From Acidobacteria bacterium 37-71-11 (GTDB taxonomy: Bacteria > Acidobacteriota > Thermoanaerobaculia > Thermoanaerobaculales > Thermoanaerobaculaceae), in assembly GCA_002279285.1 (NCBI GenBank), contig NCBR01000143.1, forward strand, positions 1 through 10,354: DNA of 10,354 bases, in the 5' to 3' direction. Under the pieces are notes generated by a model. That model was given only the letters and a program-made list of their open reading frames with translations, searched no databases and was not told the DNA's origin. Each line of letters begins with the position of its first letter. Positions within the stretch are counted from its first letter, which is position 1. This document shows positions 1 to 6,433 of this stretch, one piece after another. The position numbers were made by a program, and so were the translations under genes.

Positions 1-1
1 C

Positions 2-697
2 GATCACGGCAAGCAGACCGAGAACCTCCGCCGCGACGACGCCCTCAAGCTCAGGATGGCGCTCAACCGGATCCTCGAACAGTTCGACGTCACCCAGTTC
101 GGTGGGATCTTCCCCGCCCCGGTCGAGGCCGAGGCCGCACCGCCATCCGCCGGGGAACCCGATCCCGCGGCCGCAGCGGGCGAGGTCCCGGTTTCTCCGT
201 TCCAGGCGGACGGGCTGCTGCAGGAATACGTGAGCAAGATCCTCTTCGCCCTCGAACTCGTAGGGGACGACCGTCCCGCCGCTGAAACGGTGACCGCCAA
301 GGAGCTCGCATCCCTCAGGCTCGAGGCGTGCGAGGTCGAGGCGTGCCGGAGGCTCCTCGACGGACAGCCGCCCTCCGCCTCGATCGGGTACGAGCGAGCA
401 CGCCTGCTCGTGCAGGCCGCGGCGCTGCGGATCCGCATGGACGAGGAGGCGCGCGAGATCGACCGGCTGCACCGCAGGGGCTCCGACCACCTCGCCGAGA
501 CGCTCGAACGCGGTTCGCAGTCGCTCCAGCGCGCCTCGGAGATCGACCGCCGCTTCGGCTGGCTGGTGGACGACGCACTCTACCGCGGCGACACCAACCA
601 CCTCGAGCAGCTCTACCGCTGCCGTTTCCGCCTGCTGCGCGCCTACTCGGGGCTGTGGCTCATCCACAACGAGCGTGGTGGAATCTCGCCCTTCTGA
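2..697 (+). CDS. Unrecognised protein, 5' end outside window
   Basis: The reading frame is open from the left edge and ends at TGA 695-697, giving 231 visible residues. I do not recognise a family. The first ATG, at 56, has no convincing ribosome binding site and the frame before it is charged, protein-like sequence, so I treat the gene as truncated by the window. Visible parts are a charged N-terminal helix-like segment, a Pro/Ala/Glu-rich low-complexity stretch at about residues 40-65, and a largely helical C-terminal half rich in Arg, Glu and Leu. That half includes a paired Cys region around 114-119 (EACEVEACRR) and ends with aromatic residues (YSGLWLIHNERGG). No signal peptide or membrane segment is visible. 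Its last 23 bases overlap the start of the FHA-RDD gene, so the two are probably co-translated. The link suggests a regulatory partner, but that is inference. Confidence 0.7.
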   Translation, partial: DHGKQTENLRRDDALKLRMALNRILEQFDVTQFGGIFPAPVEAEAAPPSAGEPDPAAAAGEVPVSPFQADGLLQEYVSKILFALELVGDDRPAAETVTAKELASLRLEACEVEACRRLLDGQPPSASIGYERARLLVQAAALRIRMDEEAREIDRLHRRGSDHLAETLERGSQSLQRASEIDRRFGWLVDDALYRGDTNHLEQLYRCRFRLLRAYSGLWLIHNERGGISPF

Positions 698-1529
698 GCC
701 CGCCCGCCTGCGCCTCCGGCTGGGCGAGACGATATTCGCTCTCGACAGCGAGAAGGTCGTCATCGGCCGCAGCCGCTCGTGCGACATCCGTCTGCGGGAG
801 GACACGGTCTCACGGCTGCACGCGGCGTTCGTCATCCGGGACGCTGCGCTGGTGCTCGAGGACCTCGGGTCCTCCAACGGCACCTACCTCAACGGCGAGC
901 GGGTGTTGACGCCGTGCGTCGTGACAGCCGGCGACGCCGTCCGCTTCGGCTCCCTGCGCGGCAGCATCGAACCAGCCGACGCGCCGCCGGCGCGGTCCCG
1001 GACCGGAGAGGACGGTAGCGGGGACGGCTTTTCCTCCGGCCTGACGGACGCCAGGCCGGCCGGATTCGGCTGGCGGGTGCTGGCGGTCGGGGCCGATGCC
1101 GTCCTCCTCGCTCTCGGTTCTCTCGTGCCGTTCGCGCCGCTGCTCGCGACGCTGGCCGTGGAGCGCTACCTGCTCCCGGCGGACACTCTGCCTCCAAGCC
1201 TGGAGGCCAAGTCCGTATTGGCCGGGGCGTGCGGTGCGCTGTGGCTCGTGTATGCGTTCTACTTCGTCGTGCACGGCTGGGCACGGCGCGGCGGCACGCC
1301 GGGAATGAAGTTCTGTGGGCTTCGCCTGCTCGACTGGCGCCAGCGCATTCCGATCGGCTACGGCCGGGCGCTCCTCCGGCTGGCAGCCGGCCTGGTAACG
1401 GTCCTCACACTCGGGCTCGGGTTCCTCCTCGTGCTGTTCCGCAGGGACCGCAAGAGTTTGCACGATCTCCTGGCGGGCACCATGGTCGTCCGGCGCCGGC
1501 GGTTTGGCGGGGCGGTCCCGCCCGCGTAG
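675..1529 (+). CDS. FHA domain-RDD family membrane protein
   Basis: The 284-residue protein starts at GTG 675 (a second in-frame GTG follows at 678), inside the end of the previous gene; the ribosome binding site is weak. Residues about 8-98 form a forkhead-associated domain, a phosphothreonine-binding module, with its key signature: G31-R32, S46-R47-L48-H49, and S67-N68-G69-T70. After a Gly/Ser/Asp-rich linker (100-128), residues 132-275 are an RDD membrane domain. It has R134 and D141 at the start of the first membrane segment (134-160), further segments at about 186-203 and 235-255, the conserved GTPGMKFCGLRL motif at 207-217, and D258-R259 before SLHDLLAGT. The FHA part should face the cytoplasm and read protein phosphorylation. 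What the RDD part does (transport or anchoring) is not known. The stop codon TAG at 1527-1529 forms part of the predicted tolQ promoter. Confidence 0.88.
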   Translation: MVESRPSEPARLRLRLGETIFALDSEKVVIGRSRSCDIRLREDTVSRLHAAFVIRDAALVLEDLGSSNGTYLNGERVLTPCVVTAGDAVRFGSLRGSIEPADAPPARSRTGEDGSGDGFSSGLTDARPAGFGWRVLAVGADAVLLALGSLVPFAPLLATLAVERYLLPADTLPPSLEAKSVLAGACGALWLVYAFYFVVHGWARRGGTPGMKFCGLRLLDWRQRIPIGYGRALLRLAAGLVTVLTLGLGFLLVLFRRDRKSLHDLLAGTMVVRRRRFGGAVPPA

Positions 1530-1539
1530 AATCCTCCCC
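1504..1539 (+). promoter_or_regulatory. Candidate tolQ promoter giving a leaderless mRNA
   Basis: TTGGCG (1504-1509) and TAGAAT (1527-1532) match the -35 and -10 consensus at 4/6 and 5/6 positions with an ideal 17-base spacer. The -10 box ends 7 bases before the tolQ ATG at 1540, so transcription would begin at or one base before the start codon. No Shine-Dalgarno sequence lies between the upstream stop and the ATG; the 7 bases are all C and T. The first three bases of the -10 box are the stop codon of the FHA-RDD gene. Confidence 0.5.
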
Positions 1540-2211
1540 ATGAACGAAATCGCGCAAGCGTTTGCCGCCACCGGCCCGGTGGCCAAGTCGGTGCTCGGCG
1601 TTCTGGCCGTGTTTTCGCTGTTCTCGTGGACCCTGATGTTGCTCAAGCTCGTTCAGCTCCGGCGCGCGGACGCCGAGAACCGCTCGTTCATCGAGGAGTT
1701 CCGTCGCGCCACCCGCCTCGCCGACGTTCAGACCGCGGCCAACAAGAGCCCCGGGGCACCGCTCGCGGGCGTGTTCCGCTCCGGCTACCTCGAACTCGAG
1801 GCCCAGGTCCGCGTGATGGAGCGAGCCGGCCAGACCTCCGGGCAGATCAAGAGCCTGGCCGCGGTGGAGCGCGCCCTGCAACGGGCGATCGGGGTCGAGG
1901 GGGCCAAGCTCTTGCGCTACCTTCCGTTCATGGCCACGACCGCGTCGGCGACGCCGTTCATCGGACTGTTCGGGACGGTATGGGGGATCATGACGACCTT
2001 CCACGCGATCGCCGCCTCCGGTTCCACTTCGATCGTGACGGTGGCGCCCGGGATCGCCGAGTCTCTCGTCAACACCGCCGCCGGCCTCGCGGCGGCGATC
2101 CCCGCGGTCATTGCGTACAACGCCTTCCTCGGGGCGTTGCGCCGGCAACGCGGGCTGATGGAGGACTTCCTGCTCGAGTTCCTCAACCTCACCGAGCGGA
2201 CGTTTACGTAG
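1540..2211 (+). CDS. tolQ: TolQ, proton-channel subunit of the Tol-Pal motor
   Basis: The 223-residue protein, close to the usual TolQ/ExbB/MotA length, is an inner-membrane subunit that with TolR uses the proton gradient to energise TolA. The first membrane segment is at about 16-37. A cytoplasmic helical region (40-125) follows, then the conserved block FMATTASATPFIGLFGTVWGI (130-150), in which T146 lies in the motif facing the proton path. The third membrane segment is at about 167-198, with the family signature PGIAESLVNTAAGLAAAIPAV (170-190) and T180. Location next to tolR, tolA, tolB and pal makes it TolQ rather than ExbB. I start at ATG 1540: the in-frame TTG at 1504 would add 12 Arg/Pro-rich residues before the first membrane helix and overlap the promoter. 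The gene usually found upstream, ybgC, is absent here. Confidence 0.95.
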   Translation: MNEIAQAFAATGPVAKSVLGVLAVFSLFSWTLMLLKLVQLRRADAENRSFIEEFRRATRLADVQTAANKSPGAPLAGVFRSGYLELEAQVRVMERAGQTSGQIKSLAAVERALQRAIGVEGAKLLRYLPFMATTASATPFIGLFGTVWGIMTTFHAIAASGSTSIVTVAPGIAESLVNTAAGLAAAIPAVIAYNAFLGALRRQRGLMEDFLLEFLNLTERTFT

Positions 2212-2246
2212 ACGCCGGCATGTGGCCGGGCCGAGAGGGGGGGAAA

Positions 2247-2663
2247 ATGGCGTTCAAGAGTTCATCCGAGGAGTTCGAGACCATGGCGGAGATCAATATC
2301 ACGCCCCTCGTCGACGTGATGCTGGTCCTGCTCATCATTTTCATCGTAACCGCGCCGATGCTGGTCCAGGGCCTACAGGTCCAACTCCCCCGCGAGGCGG
2401 CGAGCCCCCTCGCGCACAAGGGCTCCGAGCCGATCGTCCTCACCCTCACCCGCGACCAACTCGTGCTGGTCGGAGACCAGCCGGTGCACCCCAGTCTCCT
2501 CGCCGCCAAACTCGGCCCGCTGCTGGCCGGCGGCCCGCGCCCGGTCTACCTCAAGGGCGACCAACGCCTCCCATACGGCTTCGTCGTCGACGTCCTGGCG
2601 ACGCTGAACCGGATTGGCGTGGAGGAGATCGGGATGGTCACCGCCCCCCCCGAGAAGCGATGA
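2247..2663 (+). CDS. tolR: TolR, second stator subunit of the Tol-Pal motor
   Basis: The 138-residue protein has the usual TolR/ExbD layout. A short cytoplasmic N-terminus is followed by one membrane helix (about 20-41) starting at the conserved INITPLVDVMLVLLIIF, and then a periplasmic domain (45-135) ending in the GFVVDVLATLNRIGVEEIGMVT segment typical of the family. D23 in the helix is the proton-carrying aspartate, at the same position number as in E. coli TolR. I chose ATG 2247 because the purine-rich GAGAGGGGGGG (2233-2243) just upstream serves as ribosome binding site; an in-frame ATG at 2220 would only add nine residues. It lies 35 bases after tolQ, and its TGA overlaps the tolA ATG as ATGA. 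A run of eight C (2644-2651) sits just before the stop codon. Confidence 0.95.
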   Translation: MAFKSSSEEFETMAEINITPLVDVMLVLLIIFIVTAPMLVQGLQVQLPREAASPLAHKGSEPIVLTLTRDQLVLVGDQPVHPSLLAAKLGPLLAGGPRPVYLKGDQRLPYGFVVDVLATLNRIGVEEIGMVTAPPEKR

Positions 2664-3406
2664 ACGACCCGGTCTCCAGCGAGCTCGAACAACGCGCACG
2701 CCTCGACCTGCCCTGGCGCTGGGCCGTCGCCGGGGCCGTCGCCATCCACCTCGCCGTGGCCGGGGTCCTGCTCCTTTCCCCGACCCACCACCGCCGCGCC
2801 CTCATGCTTCCCAGCGTCCAGGTGCGCATCATGGCCGCCCCGCTCCCGGGAGTCGCTCGCGGCCGGACGGCGCCCACCCGCGCCGCGGCCCCAACGAAGC
2901 CCCAGGCCCCGGCGAAGGCCAGGCCCGCCAGGCCTGCGAAACCGGTCCCCCGGCACGTCGTTCCCAATGGCGAGGCGGCCCGGCGCGCGCCCATCCCGCC
3001 GCCGGCGGCTGTCGCAGAGGAGGCGCCCGGTGCCCCGCCCGCCGCCGCCCCCGGCGCCGCGCCGGGCGGCTCCAACCCAATCGCTTCGGCGTCCGGAGGC
3101 ATCGCGCTCGGGGCGGGAGGCGCCGGCGAGGAGCCGTTCCCGTTCTCCTACTACCTCAACCGCGTGCTGGCGCTCATCGAGCGCAACTGGTTCCGGCCTC
3201 CCGCCTCCGCCGGAACGGTGTGCCAGGTCCGCTGCGTGATCGAGCGCTCCGGCCGCCTCGCCGAGACCGGTCTGGAATCCGCGAGCGCCTCGCCGGCGTT
3301 TGACCGGGCGGCGTTGCGGGCGGTGTATGCTGCGGCACCGTTCCCGCCACTCCCGGAAGGGTTCGGGGGGACGGAGCTGACGTTGCACCTGGAGTTTGGC
3401 CCTTGA
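2660..3406 (+). CDS. tolA: TolA/TonB-type periplasm-spanning energy transducer
   Basis: This 248-residue protein links the TolQR motor to the outer-membrane side. It has a short cytoplasmic head (1-19) and a single membrane anchor (about 20-40) containing H30, which corresponds to the conserved anchor histidine of TonB and TolA. A periplasmic spacer rich in Pro, Ala and Arg/Lys follows (about 60-155), then a C-terminal TonB/TolA domain III (about 160-247) with YYLNRVLALIERNWFRP, two closely spaced cysteines (C188, C192), and the terminal AFDRAALRAVYAAAPFPPLPEGF block. The Pro/Ala spacer resembles TonB more than the long Lys/Ala helical rod of enterobacterial TolA, and the whole protein is much shorter than E. 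coli TolA (421 residues). Position between tolR and tolB decides the name. The start overlaps the tolR stop (ATGA), and the TGA overlaps the tolB start. Confidence 0.88.
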   Translation: MNDPVSSELEQRARLDLPWRWAVAGAVAIHLAVAGVLLLSPTHHRRALMLPSVQVRIMAAPLPGVARGRTAPTRAAAPTKPQAPAKARPARPAKPVPRHVVPNGEAARRAPIPPPAAVAEEAPGAPPAAAPGAAPGGSNPIASASGGIALGAGGAGEEPFPFSYYLNRVLALIERNWFRPPASAGTVCQVRCVIERSGRLAETGLESASASPAFDRAALRAVYAAAPFPPLPEGFGGTELTLHLEFGP

Positions 3407-4692
3407 AGAACAGGACCCTGGCATTGTTCGCGGTCGCACTGGGGGTGGGGCAGTTCGCCCTCGCCCAGGACGAGGTTTACCTCAAGGTCACCAACCCCGG
3501 CTTGTCCCGGGTGATGATCGCCGTCCCGGAGTTCACGTCCCGCCCGGGAACCGATCCGGCGGCGGCGGCGCTCCTCCTCGCGACCCTCCGGAAGGATCTC
3601 GACGAGACCGCCGTGGTCGGCGTCGTCCCGGCGGAGAACGCCAAGCTCGTCGTCATCGACCCAACCAACCCAACTCTGACCCGCCAGCGCTGGCGCGCGG
3701 TGGGCGCCCAGTTCCTTCTCGACGGCAGCTTCGCCGGCGCCGGCAACCAGCTCGTTCTCGAAACCCGCCTCTGGGACCTCACCTCGGGCGAGGTCGCCTT
3801 CTCGCGTCGCATCCAGGGCACCGTGAGCCTGGCGGCGACGATGGCCCACACGCTGGCGAACGAACTGGTCCATCTGTTCACCGGCCGGCCGGGCCCGTTC
3901 CTCTCCCGCATCGCGTTCGTGTCCGACCGCACCGGCGCCAAGGAGCTGTGGGTGATGCGCTGGGACGGGACCGAGGCGCAGCAGCTCACGACCTATCGGT
4001 CGATCGCGCTCTCTCCGGCGTGGTCGCCCGACGGTGAATGGCTCGCGTTCACGAGCTTCCTCCGCGGGCCGCCGCAGCTGTTCGCCCTCCGCCCGACTCA
4101 GGGGTACCTGAAGACGCTCTCGACGCTCCCCGGAGTCAACTCGTCCCCCAACTTCTCGCCTGACGGGAAAACCGTCGCCTTCGCGGCAGGAGCGGCCGGC
4201 GTAACCGACATTTACGTCGTGCCGGTCGATGGCGGAACGCCAATGCGCCTGACCCACACCCTCGGGATCAGCACGCAACCCGCGTGGTCGCCGAGCGGCC
4301 GGCAGATCGCGTTTACGTCGAACGCGGGCGGCTCCCCTCAGCTCTACGTCATGGACGCCGAGGGGACGAACGTCCGCCGGCTCACCTTCGACGACACCTA
4401 CGCCGACGAGGCTGCCTGGGCCCCGGACGGCGTCAAGATCGCCTACACGACGTTGATCGGCGACCGTTTCCAGATCGCGATCCTCGACCTGAGGACGAAC
4501 GCACGCACCATCATCCCCGGCCCCGGCAACAACGAGTCGCCGTGTTGGTCGCCGGACGGCACCGTCCTCGCATTCGTGTCCGACCGTACGGGCACACGGC
4601 AGATCTTCATCACGGACCCGGCCGGCAGGCCACGGCAGATCACGGACAAGGGGAACAACATCCAGCCGGCCTGGGTTGCCCAGGTTCAGTGA
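3403..4692 (+). CDS. tolB: TolB, periplasmic beta-propeller of the Tol-Pal system
   Basis: The 429-residue secreted protein starts at TTG 3403, overlapping the tolA TGA as TTGA. GGAG at 3391-3394, 8 bases upstream, is a good ribosome binding site, and this start yields a clean signal peptide (MKNR, hydrophobic core, cleavage near A21-Q22). Residues about 23-160 are the TolB N-terminal alpha/beta domain, beginning with the DEVYLKV strand and followed by the MIAVPEF core strand. Residues about 165-429 are a beta-propeller of WD40-like repeats with repeated W-SPDG-AF and LWVM/LYVMD signatures, for example PAWSPDG, NFSPDG, PAWSPSG, AAWAPDG and CWSPDG. TolB binds Pal and is the partner of TolA at the periplasmic face of the outer membrane. 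Length and domain order match the family. Confidence 0.96.
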   Translation: MKNRTLALFAVALGVGQFALAQDEVYLKVTNPGLSRVMIAVPEFTSRPGTDPAAAALLLATLRKDLDETAVVGVVPAENAKLVVIDPTNPTLTRQRWRAVGAQFLLDGSFAGAGNQLVLETRLWDLTSGEVAFSRRIQGTVSLAATMAHTLANELVHLFTGRPGPFLSRIAFVSDRTGAKELWVMRWDGTEAQQLTTYRSIALSPAWSPDGEWLAFTSFLRGPPQLFALRPTQGYLKTLSTLPGVNSSPNFSPDGKTVAFAAGAAGVTDIYVVPVDGGTPMRLTHTLGISTQPAWSPSGRQIAFTSNAGGSPQLYVMDAEGTNVRRLTFDDTYADEAAWAPDGVKIAYTTLIGDRFQIAILDLRTNARTIIPGPGNNESPCWSPDGTVLAFVSDRTGTRQIFITDPAGRPRQITDKGNNIQPAWVAQVQ

Positions 4693-4698
4693 GACGGG

Positions 4699-4728
4699 TT
4701 GGCAAGCCCACGGCGCTTGGTGTACAGT
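4699..4728 (+). promoter_or_regulatory. Candidate internal promoter before pal
   Basis: In the 58-base tolB-pal gap, the only sizeable gap in the operon, TTGGCA (4699-4704) matches the -35 consensus at 5/6 and TACAGT (4723-4728) the -10 consensus at 4/6, with an 18-base spacer. Transcription would start near 4735, just ahead of the strong GAAAGGAGG ribosome binding site (to 4746). Extra expression of pal and cpoB would suit an abundant outer-membrane lipoprotein. Confidence 0.4.
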
Positions 4729-4750
4729 CCGCTCGTCGAAAGGAGGCGTT

Positions 4751-5353
4751 GTGTCTACTCTCTGGAATAGCAAGGCCTTAGGTCCCGTTCTACTCGGTGT
4801 TCTCCTGCTCGCGGCGGCGTGCGCTCACCACCAGGCTGTAGTCGCGCCCGAACCCCAGAGCGTCCCGGCTCCGGCTGTAGCTGCGCCCGCCCAGGAAGCC
4901 CCGGGCACCGGCACGACGACCGTTACGCCCGAGCCTCGCCTCAGCCCCGCCGAGAACCCCGAGAGCGGGATCAGGACCAGCGAGCTCCCCGCCGACCTCG
5001 AGCAGCTGAACAAGGCCGGGTACCTGAAGGACGCGTTCTTCGACACCAGTAAGTCCGCGCTGCGCCCCGACGCGCGCGACGCCCTCGCCGCCGACGCCGC
5101 CTGGCTCAAGGAGCACCCCACGGTCAAGCTCACGATCGAGGGCCACTGTGACGAACGCAACACGGAGGAGTACAATCTCGCGCTCGGCTGGCGCCGCGCC
5201 AACGCCGCCAAGGACTACCTGGTGTCGTTGGGCGTCGGCGCAGGTCAGATCACGACCATCAGCTACGGGGAGGAGAAGCCGTTCGCAACATGTCACAACG
5301 AGAGCTGCTGGTCGCAGAACCGGCGAGCGCACTTCGTGATCACGGCACGATGA
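4751..5353 (+). CDS. pal: Pal, peptidoglycan-associated lipoprotein
   Basis: The 200-residue outer-membrane lipoprotein anchors the envelope to peptidoglycan and is recruited to the division site by Tol. I start at GTG 4751, preceded by a near-perfect Shine-Dalgarno AAAGGAGG ending at 4746. An upstream in-frame start at 4676 lies inside tolB and would bury the signal peptide. Residues 9-23 are a lipoprotein signal with lipobox AAAC and lipidated C24. A Pro/Ala/Thr-rich tether (27-70) precedes the OmpA-like peptidoglycan-binding domain (about 90-198). That domain begins FFDTSKSALRPDAR and carries EGHCDERNTEEYN (130-142), where D134 is the expected diaminopimelate-binding aspartate, with partner R149 in GWRRA. 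The usual glycine in CDERGT is N137 here. The C181/C186 pair in ATCHNESCWSQNRRAHFV is typical of Pal. Its stop overlaps an alternative cpoB ATG at 5350. Confidence 0.96.
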   Translation: MSTLWNSKALGPVLLGVLLLAAACAHHQAVVAPEPQSVPAPAVAAPAQEAPGTGTTTVTPEPRLSPAENPESGIRTSELPADLEQLNKAGYLKDAFFDTSKSALRPDARDALAADAAWLKEHPTVKLTIEGHCDERNTEEYNLALGWRRANAAKDYLVSLGVGAGQITTISYGEEKPFATCHNESCWSQNRRAHFVITAR

Positions 5354-5364
5354 GGGGGTGGGGT

Positions 5365-6174
5365 ATGCGATGGCTGATGGTTTCCTGCTTGGCCGTTGGC
5401 GCAGCGGGGTGCGTCTCCAGCGGCGACATCACGCTCCTGCACCGCGAGATAACCGACGTCTCGCGCCAGGTCGAGAACCTCGGCAAGCAGTCCTCCGGGA
5501 AGCAGGACCTGCAAGCGATGAGCACGAAGCTCTCGGACCAGAACACCGAGGTCCTCAAGTCCAACGCGGATATCCAGCTCGAGCTGCGGCAGCTGCGCGA
5601 CCAGATCCAGGCGTTGCAGTCGAACCTCGACGCGACCAACCAACGCTTTGGCTCACTCTCCGCGGAGCTGGCCGCGACGCGCGACAAGCTGGCCGCCGCT
5701 GCGGCCTCGACGCCACCGCCCACCCAGCCGGGCCCGCCAGGCACCGCGCCCGCCGCCGGCCAGATCCCCGCTCAACCCGCCGCAGCCCTGCAACCGGCGC
5801 AGCTCTACAACGCCGCGTATGAAGACTACCTGCGCGGCAACTTCGACCTCGCGATCCAGGGTTTCTCCGAATACGCCAAACGTTACCCGACGACCGACCT
5901 CGCCGACAACGCGCTCTACTGGATCGGCGAGTGCTACTACTCGAAGAAGCAGTTCAAGGAGGCGATCGACGCCTTCACCCAGCTGATCAACACTTACAAG
6001 ACGTCCGACAAGGCGGCCGCGGCGCTGCTCAAGAAGGGTCTCGCCTATCTCGAGCTCGGCGACCGATCGCAGGCGGTGATCAACCTGCAGTACGTGCTCT
6101 ACGAACACCCGGGCACCAAGGAGGCGGAGCTGGCACGCTCCCGCCTTGCTGCCCTCGGGGTCAAGGTGAAGTGA
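5365..6174 (+). CDS. cpoB: CpoB/YbgF, Tol-Pal coiled-coil TPR protein
   Basis: The 269-residue protein closes the tol operon. In E. coli CpoB coordinates Tol-Pal constriction with septal peptidoglycan synthesis. Here the N-terminus is a lipoprotein signal: MRW, a hydrophobic core, then GAAGC with C16 as the likely lipidated cysteine, whereas E. coli CpoB is a soluble periplasmic protein. Residues about 22-112 are a heptad-rich coiled coil (trimerisation in the family), 113-145 a Pro/Ala linker, and 147-252 three TPR repeats (AYEDYLRGNFDLAIQGF, ALYWIGECYYSKKQFKEAI, LLKKGLAYLELGDRSQAV). Two starts are possible. ATG 5350 overlaps the pal stop as ATGA but lacks a ribosome binding site; ATG 5365 follows GAGGGGGTGGGG and is preferred. 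The choice changes only five residues. Confidence 0.93.
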   Translation: MRWLMVSCLAVGAAGCVSSGDITLLHREITDVSRQVENLGKQSSGKQDLQAMSTKLSDQNTEVLKSNADIQLELRQLRDQIQALQSNLDATNQRFGSLSAELAATRDKLAAAAASTPPPTQPGPPGTAPAAGQIPAQPAAALQPAQLYNAAYEDYLRGNFDLAIQGFSEYAKRYPTTDLADNALYWIGECYYSKKQFKEAIDAFTQLINTYKTSDKAAAALLKKGLAYLELGDRSQAVINLQYVLYEHPGTKEAELARSRLAALGVKVK

Positions 6175-6205
6175 GTCGAAGTCGAAGGGATTCAAGGGAG
6201 ATTTC

Positions 6206-6433
6206 ATGGCAAAGAGGATCAAGTCGGGACTGAAACGTCGTCGTCAGAACGAGGTCCGCCGCAACCGCAACCGGGCGGTGCGCACCCGCGTGCGCAACGC
6301 GATCAAGGTGCTGCGGGCCGCCATCACATCCGGCGATGCCGGCCAGGTCAAGGAGTTGCTGCCCCGCACGGTGGATGCCCGCGCCATTTCCGTCCGCCCC
6401 GCTCTTCCCCGGACGGCTACTCCGGCGCGGTAA
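6206..6433 (+). CDS. rpsT: Ribosomal protein S20, C-terminus apparently lost
   Basis: The 75-residue protein starts at ATG 6206 behind a strong ribosome binding site (AAGGGAG, 6194-6200), 31 bases after cpoB. Residues 1-56 are clear S20, a primary 16S rRNA-binding protein of the 30S subunit: a basic first helix (MAKRIKSGLKRRRQNEVRRN) and a second helix through VRNAIKVLRAAITSGDAGQVKELL. S20 proteins are usually 85-90 residues and continue with a conserved KGxxHxNxAARxKSRL segment and a third helix. That part is absent in all three frames. Residues 57-75 contain three prolines, do not resemble S20, and mostly overlap purC in another frame (6375-6433). The gene therefore looks deleted at its 3' end, either truly in the genome or by misassembly. 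It may still make a partial protein. Confidence 0.85.
   Translation: MAKRIKSGLKRRRQNEVRRNRNRAVRTRVRNAIKVLRAAITSGDAGQVKELLPRTVDARAISVRPALPRTATPAR

Noticed and set aside
56..58. ATG 56 as true start of the first gene
   Set aside because: The frame is open to the window edge with protein-like sequence and no ribosome binding site is present, so an upstream start is more likely.
810..1646. Open frame antisense to the FHA-RDD gene and tolQ start
   Set aside because: It spans two real genes and the intergenic promoter; low-complexity composition.
2237..2243. Seven-G run before tolR as a phase-variation tract
   Set aside because: It is short for slippage switching and is explained as part of the ribosome binding site.
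3151..4773. 540-codon open frame antisense to tolB
   Set aside because: TolB on the + strand has a signal peptide and clear propeller repeats; the antisense frame has Arg/Gly/Glu-rich sequence typical of high-GC shadows and no recognisable domain.
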